Shown: positions 61,385-64,000 of the stretch, in pieces | Layout: each line of letters begins with the position of its first letter | How positions within the stretch are numbered: the first letter of the stretch is position 1 | NCBI RefSeq assembly: GCF_024806835.1 | Contig: NZ_JANTYU010000008.1 | Coordinates: forward strand, 1 to 64,000 | Source of the DNA: Xanthomonas sp. 3793 | GTDB taxonomy: Bacteria > Pseudomonadota > Gammaproteobacteria > Xanthomonadales > Xanthomonadaceae | Length of the DNA: 64,000 nt | Direction of reading: 5' to 3' | The notes under the pieces: model-generated | Databases searched by the model: none | What the model was told of the DNA's origin: nothing | What the model saw: only the letters and a program-made list of their open reading frames with translations | Position numbers and translations under genes: made by a program

Positions 61385-61794
61385 TGAGGGCATTTATTTT
61401 ATTGAATTTAATTTTTATTTTGGTCGGCTGCATTCCGTTGGCTGATCTTTCGCCTCCTCCTGATGATTACGAGACATGGAAAAAGGCTGGATCTAATAAT
61501 TTGGATGTTTGGAAGGTTATGCTTGAGTGTGGTTACGCTAGTCCTTTTAGGCCGCGAGAGAAATTTGCTGATGGATATCGTACTGAAGAGCAAGTCACCG
61601 AATCTATGCTCTGCATTCAGAAAATGGGCTATGTGAAATATGTAAATGGAAAGGTTTCGCCTGTTTGTGATGGATTTAGAAGAGGGCTGCTTCCTTGTGA
61701 ATATGGATTTAAAGTTCGCGAGCCAAGTGTTGAGGTCAGAATTAATAGTGGATATTGTAGGAAATACCCGAAGTCGATTGCTTGTTCACGTTAA
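61381..61794 (+). CDS. Lipoprotein, candidate immunity protein of the FhaB C-terminal toxin
   Basis: 137 residues. A short hydrophobic signal ends in ILVGC, so Cys17 should be lipidated and the protein anchored in the envelope. The mature part has six further Cys residues (LECGY, LCIQK, VCDGF, PCEY, YCRKY, ACSR), suggesting disulfides. It resembles small lipoproteins I recall behind haemagglutinin-type toxins in other proteobacteria. ATG 61381 overlaps the fhaB stop (ATGA), and the gene shares the AT-rich composition of the fhaB tail. Immunity against the tail domain is inferred from position, topology and composition. Confidence 0.82.
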   Translation: MMRAFILLNLIFILVGCIPLADLSPPPDDYETWKKAGSNNLDVWKVMLECGYASPFRPREKFADGYRTEEQVTESMLCIQKMGYVKYVNGKVSPVCDGFRRGLLPCEYGFKVREPSVEVRINSGYCRKYPKSIACSR

Positions 61795-62345
61795 TATTAT
61801 TAAAGTAATCTGGCTCATGGCGAATGCGGAAGATCAGGCGATATTTTCTGGATAGGGCCTTGTTCAGGAGTTGGATTGCCTGACTCGCAGCGTAGTGAAT
61901 AGTGCTCTTGATTTTTTCCGCATTATTTGCGAGGGCCGGTGTCGATGTGACTGCGGATTTTGTAAAAATTACCTGGAACGGAATGTTAAACGCGGGCGGC
62001 GCACCGAGAAACTATTTGCAAGTGCCGCTACTCGGATTTTATATGCAGTACGGAATCAGTGGGTCATTGACAATGACGGCGGAAGAGTGTGCCTATCTAC
62101 TCGTCGCCACTGCTGCAAGCCTAGTCGGCGAAGTTGCGCTATTAAAAGTAACTCGTTTGCCTGCGACGTGCCCCAAATTTGAGCAGCACATCAGTTTGTA
62201 GTCCAAGTCCCTACCCCAGGAAATTGGACATGACGGCAGGAGTCGATACGGCACTAGCTGACCGCAAGCTCGCTTGTTTGCGTAGTCACGGCTTGCACAG
62301 ATGCTCTGGCAAGGTGGCGAGCGTTGATAACTCGCCACAACTCTC
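61795..62345. other. Region after the toxin-immunity module
   Basis: 551 nt leading to tspO. Composition rises gradually back to the chromosomal GC level. Apart from the doubtful ORF 61902-62201 nothing is supported; such stretches behind CdiA-like genes often hold remnants of displaced toxin or immunity genes. Confidence 0.4.
61902..62201 (+). CDS. Possible 99-residue membrane or secreted protein
   Basis: GTG-started ORF with a hydrophobic N-terminus (LLIFSALFARAGVDVTADF) and a second hydrophobic segment (CAYLLVATAASLVGEVALL). No convincing ribosome binding site and no family recognised. It may be a decayed gene fragment behind the toxin module or a chance ORF. Confidence 0.28.
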   Translation: MLLIFSALFARAGVDVTADFVKITWNGMLNAGGAPRNYLQVPLLGFYMQYGISGSLTMTAEECAYLLVATAASLVGEVALLKVTRLPATCPKFEQHISL

Positions 62346-62846
62346 ATGACGCACCGTCTGTCAAAAAAATCGCAATGGCTCGGCCTTTTCGGCTGGCTGG
62401 CGCTGTGCTACGCAATCGCCGGGCTGGGCGCTGCGGCATCAATCCAGAATGCCAGCTTTTACGCAGCACTGGACCGGCCCGCGTGGGCGCCGCCGGGGTG
62501 GTTGTTCGGGCCGGTATGGACGGTGTTGTACGGGATGATGGCGGTATCGGTGTGGTTGGTGTGGCGACGCGGCGGCTGGACTGAGGTGCGGGTGGCATTA
62601 GCTCTGTTCGTGGTGCAGCTGGCGCTCAATGGTCTGTGGAGCTGGCTGTTCTTCGCATGGCACATGGGAGCCTGGGCGTTTGCCGACATCGTGGCGCTCT
62701 GGCTGGTGCTGGCGGCCACGACCGCGGAATTTGCGAAGAGGCAAGCGCTGGCGGCGTGGTTGCTGGTGCCGTATCAGGCATGGGTGAGCCTTGCGGCGGC
62801 GCTTAATTTTTCGGTTTGGCAACTCAATCCTCAGGTGCTCGGCTGA
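62346..62846 (+). CDS. tspO: TspO/MBR-family membrane protein
   Basis: 166 residues, five hydrophobic segments. The family core is clear: LDRPAWAPPGWLFGPVWTVLYGMMAVSVWLVW, then LALFVVQLALNGLWSWLFFAWH and LLVPYQAWVSLAAALNFSVWQLN at the end. TspO binds porphyrins and helps handle stress and tetrapyrrole turnover in the outer or inner membrane. Length is normal. No operon partner is seen. Confidence 0.93.
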   Translation: MTHRLSKKSQWLGLFGWLALCYAIAGLGAAASIQNASFYAALDRPAWAPPGWLFGPVWTVLYGMMAVSVWLVWRRGGWTEVRVALALFVVQLALNGLWSWLFFAWHMGAWAFADIVALWLVLAATTAEFAKRQALAAWLLVPYQAWVSLAAALNFSVWQLNPQVLG

Positions 62847-63306
62847 TCCTGTGGTGCGAAACAGGCAGTTGGCTGGATCTGCCTTGTTTGCTGGCTCGGA
62901 ACGCAGGACGACGCTCATCTGAGCGGTGCGATGAGAATTCGTTTGGAAAGCGGTAAGTCGGCAGCGCGAAGGGGGGCGGGGTGTTCAGAGGGAATGACGG
63001 CCTCCGAGCTGCCTCGGATGTCTGCGCTGACCATGCAGGTGCACACGCGTAGATGGGCGCCAACCGTGCATGGGCGCTAACGATGCGAGTTGAACCTTCC
63101 TGTCTCGCGGCGCTGGCAGATGTTCCAAGGCTGCGCACGGCGGTCCGCCGAGGTTGCGATAAAAGTTTCCATGGCAATCAATTACTTGTGGGCGCGGCGC
63201 CTAAATCCCTGAGCGGCAAGGTTTTCTGTTGCCGGTGTCGCGCGCGCGCGCCTGCCCATTCACGCAATGCTTGACAGGCCTCGGCCCGCTGATGTCTTTT
63301 GCATGC
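62847..63306. other. Intergenic region upstream of the thr leader
   Basis: 460 nt without a supported gene. The promoter of the thrA attenuator transcript should lie in its right part; I could not pick a convincing -35/-10 pair. Confidence 0.45.
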
Positions 63307-63438
63307 ATGGATAACGCCTCCGCCACCGTTTCGCTTCTCTGCCAGCCGCACCTGCGGCCGGGTGCGGGCGTGGCCGGCATTACCACCACCATTACCACCG
63401 TCACCATTCGCCCGGTGCGGCCCGTCGTCTTCGCGTAA
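63307..63438 (+). CDS. thrL: thr operon leader peptide
   Basis: 43 residues, with a run of control codons ITTTITTVTI at residues 25-34 (six Thr, three Ile), followed within about 15 nt of its stop by a terminator-like hairpin and then thrA. This is the design of the E. coli thrL attenuator, in which ribosome stalling at Thr/Ile codons prevents termination. The start is uncertain: ATG 63292 is also in frame and neither has a clear ribosome binding site. Confidence 0.7.
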   Translation: MDNASATVSLLCQPHLRPGAGVAGITTTITTVTIRPVRPVVFA

Positions 63439-63452
63439 CTTCCGAAAACAAC

Positions 63453-63490
63453 GGCCCCGCACCCGGATCAGGATGCGGGGGCTTTCCTCC
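63453..63490 (+). terminator. Attenuator hairpin before thrA
   Basis: GC-rich stem GCCCCGCA / TGCGGGGGC (63453-63461 with 63474-63482) and a pyrimidine-rich tail TTTCCTCCCTC. It lies 14 nt after the leader stop and about 40 nt before thrA. Alternative antiterminator pairing was not computed. Confidence 0.7.
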
Positions 63491-63531
63491 CTCATCTGAT
63501 GCGGACGGGGCCTCCCTAACGAGGTCTGTCG

Positions 63532-64000
63532 ATGTCATCGTCTGTCGTTTCGCTCGAACCCGCTGCTGTTGCCGCATTGTCCGCACGCACCGTCGTGCAT
63601 AAATTCGGCGGCACCTCGGTGGCCGATGCCGAGCGCTACCGGCACGTGGCGCAGCTGTTGCTGGCACGCGAAGAGTCGGTGCAGGTCACCGTGGTCTCAG
63701 CGATGAAGGGGGTGACCGATGCCTTGATCGAACTGGCCGAGCTGGCCGCACAGAACCGCCCGGAGTGGCGCGAGCGCTGGCATGAGACGCGCGCGCGTCA
63801 TCGCGGTGCGGCGGTGGCCTTGCTTGGCGAACATTCGGGGCCGACGGTGGAGTGGCTGGACGAGCGCTTCGAGCACCTGTCGCAAATCCTCGGCGCATTG
63901 GCGGTGATCGGCGAGTTGCCGCGCGAGGTGCTCGACCGCGTGCAAGGCCTGGGAGAGGTGTATTCGGCACAGTTGCTGGGCGATCACTTCCGCGCGATCG
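63532..64000 (+). CDS. thrA: Aspartokinase I / homoserine dehydrogenase I, N-terminal part
   Basis: The first 156 residues are inside the window; the gene runs off the end. VVHKFGGTSVADAERYRHVA is the N-terminal kinase motif of aspartokinases and VTVVSAMKGVTDALIELAELA the next conserved strand, with the spacing of the ThrA branch. The enzyme phosphorylates aspartate and reduces aspartate semialdehyde in threonine synthesis. The bifunctional call is based on similarity to ThrA and on the threonine attenuator upstream; the dehydrogenase half cannot be seen. Confidence 0.9.
   Translation, partial: MSSSVVSLEPAAVAALSARTVVHKFGGTSVADAERYRHVAQLLLAREESVQVTVVSAMKGVTDALIELAELAAQNRPEWRERWHETRARHRGAAVALLGEHSGPTVEWLDERFEHLSQILGALAVIGELPREVLDRVQGLGEVYSAQLLGDHFRAI

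Overview
The window is a GC-rich gammaproteobacterial chromosome segment that matches Xanthomonas in gene content and order. The markers are a xylose isomerase and sugar transporter pair, a GH3 beta-glucosidase with an SSS symporter, a GH5 mannanase, a pga/hms polysaccharide operon next to an FhaC/FhaB two-partner secretion locus, and thrA. This assignment rests on recognising protein families and remembered gene order; no search was run and I do not name a species.

Layout. 1-4.2 kb: end of xylA, an MFS sugar transporter, a MASE1-type membrane protein with a degenerate kinase-like C-terminus, and a small secreted protein. 4.7-7.4 kb: a probable zinc-starvation unit, with a small divergent gene, an N-acetylmuramoyl-L-alanine amidase and the zinc-independent GTP cyclohydrolase FolE2, around a Zur-like inverted repeat. 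7.7-13.4 kb: tRNA-Glu, then pcnB-folK-panB-panC-panD-pgi, tightly packed. 13.4-14.9 kb: a possible repeat relic and a Phd/YefM-zeta toxin-antitoxin pair. 15.2-22.1 kb: a PhoX-type phosphatase with a Pho-box-like site, then divergent GH3 beta-glucosidase and SSS symporter. 22.2-29.4 kb: a GAF/degenerate GGDEF/EAL phosphodiesterase, a GH5 mannanase, a RegB/RegA-type redox two-component system, ispG and a PAP2 phosphatase.

29.6-38.1 kb: minus-strand housekeeping and transport genes (MFS carrier, Asp/Glu racemase, EamA permease-murB-pyrD-methyltransferase-DUF4190 operon, an ALDH7-type dehydrogenase) and tRNA-Arg. 38.3-39.7 kb: a VOC protein divergent from an AraC-type regulator. 39.9-45.6 kb: pgaABCD for poly-N-acetylglucosamine. 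46.2-61.8 kb: a TpsB transporter and a 4,485-residue FhaB/CdiA-like exoprotein, followed by an overlapping lipoprotein gene. 62.3 kb to the end: TspO and the start of thrA behind a threonine/isoleucine leader peptide and attenuator hairpin.

The most interesting system is the 3' end of the FhaB locus. Near 60.04 kb the base composition falls abruptly. The AT-rich C-terminal 445 or so residues carry what looks like a serine-hydrolase triad (Ser4329, Asp4398, His4435). The next gene, overlapping by 4 nt and equally AT-rich, encodes a small lipoprotein. This is the architecture of a contact-dependent inhibition toxin with a lipase-like tip and an envelope-anchored immunity protein. A CRP/Clp-type palindrome sits between the divergent pga and fha operons and could tie biofilm matrix and adhesin expression together.
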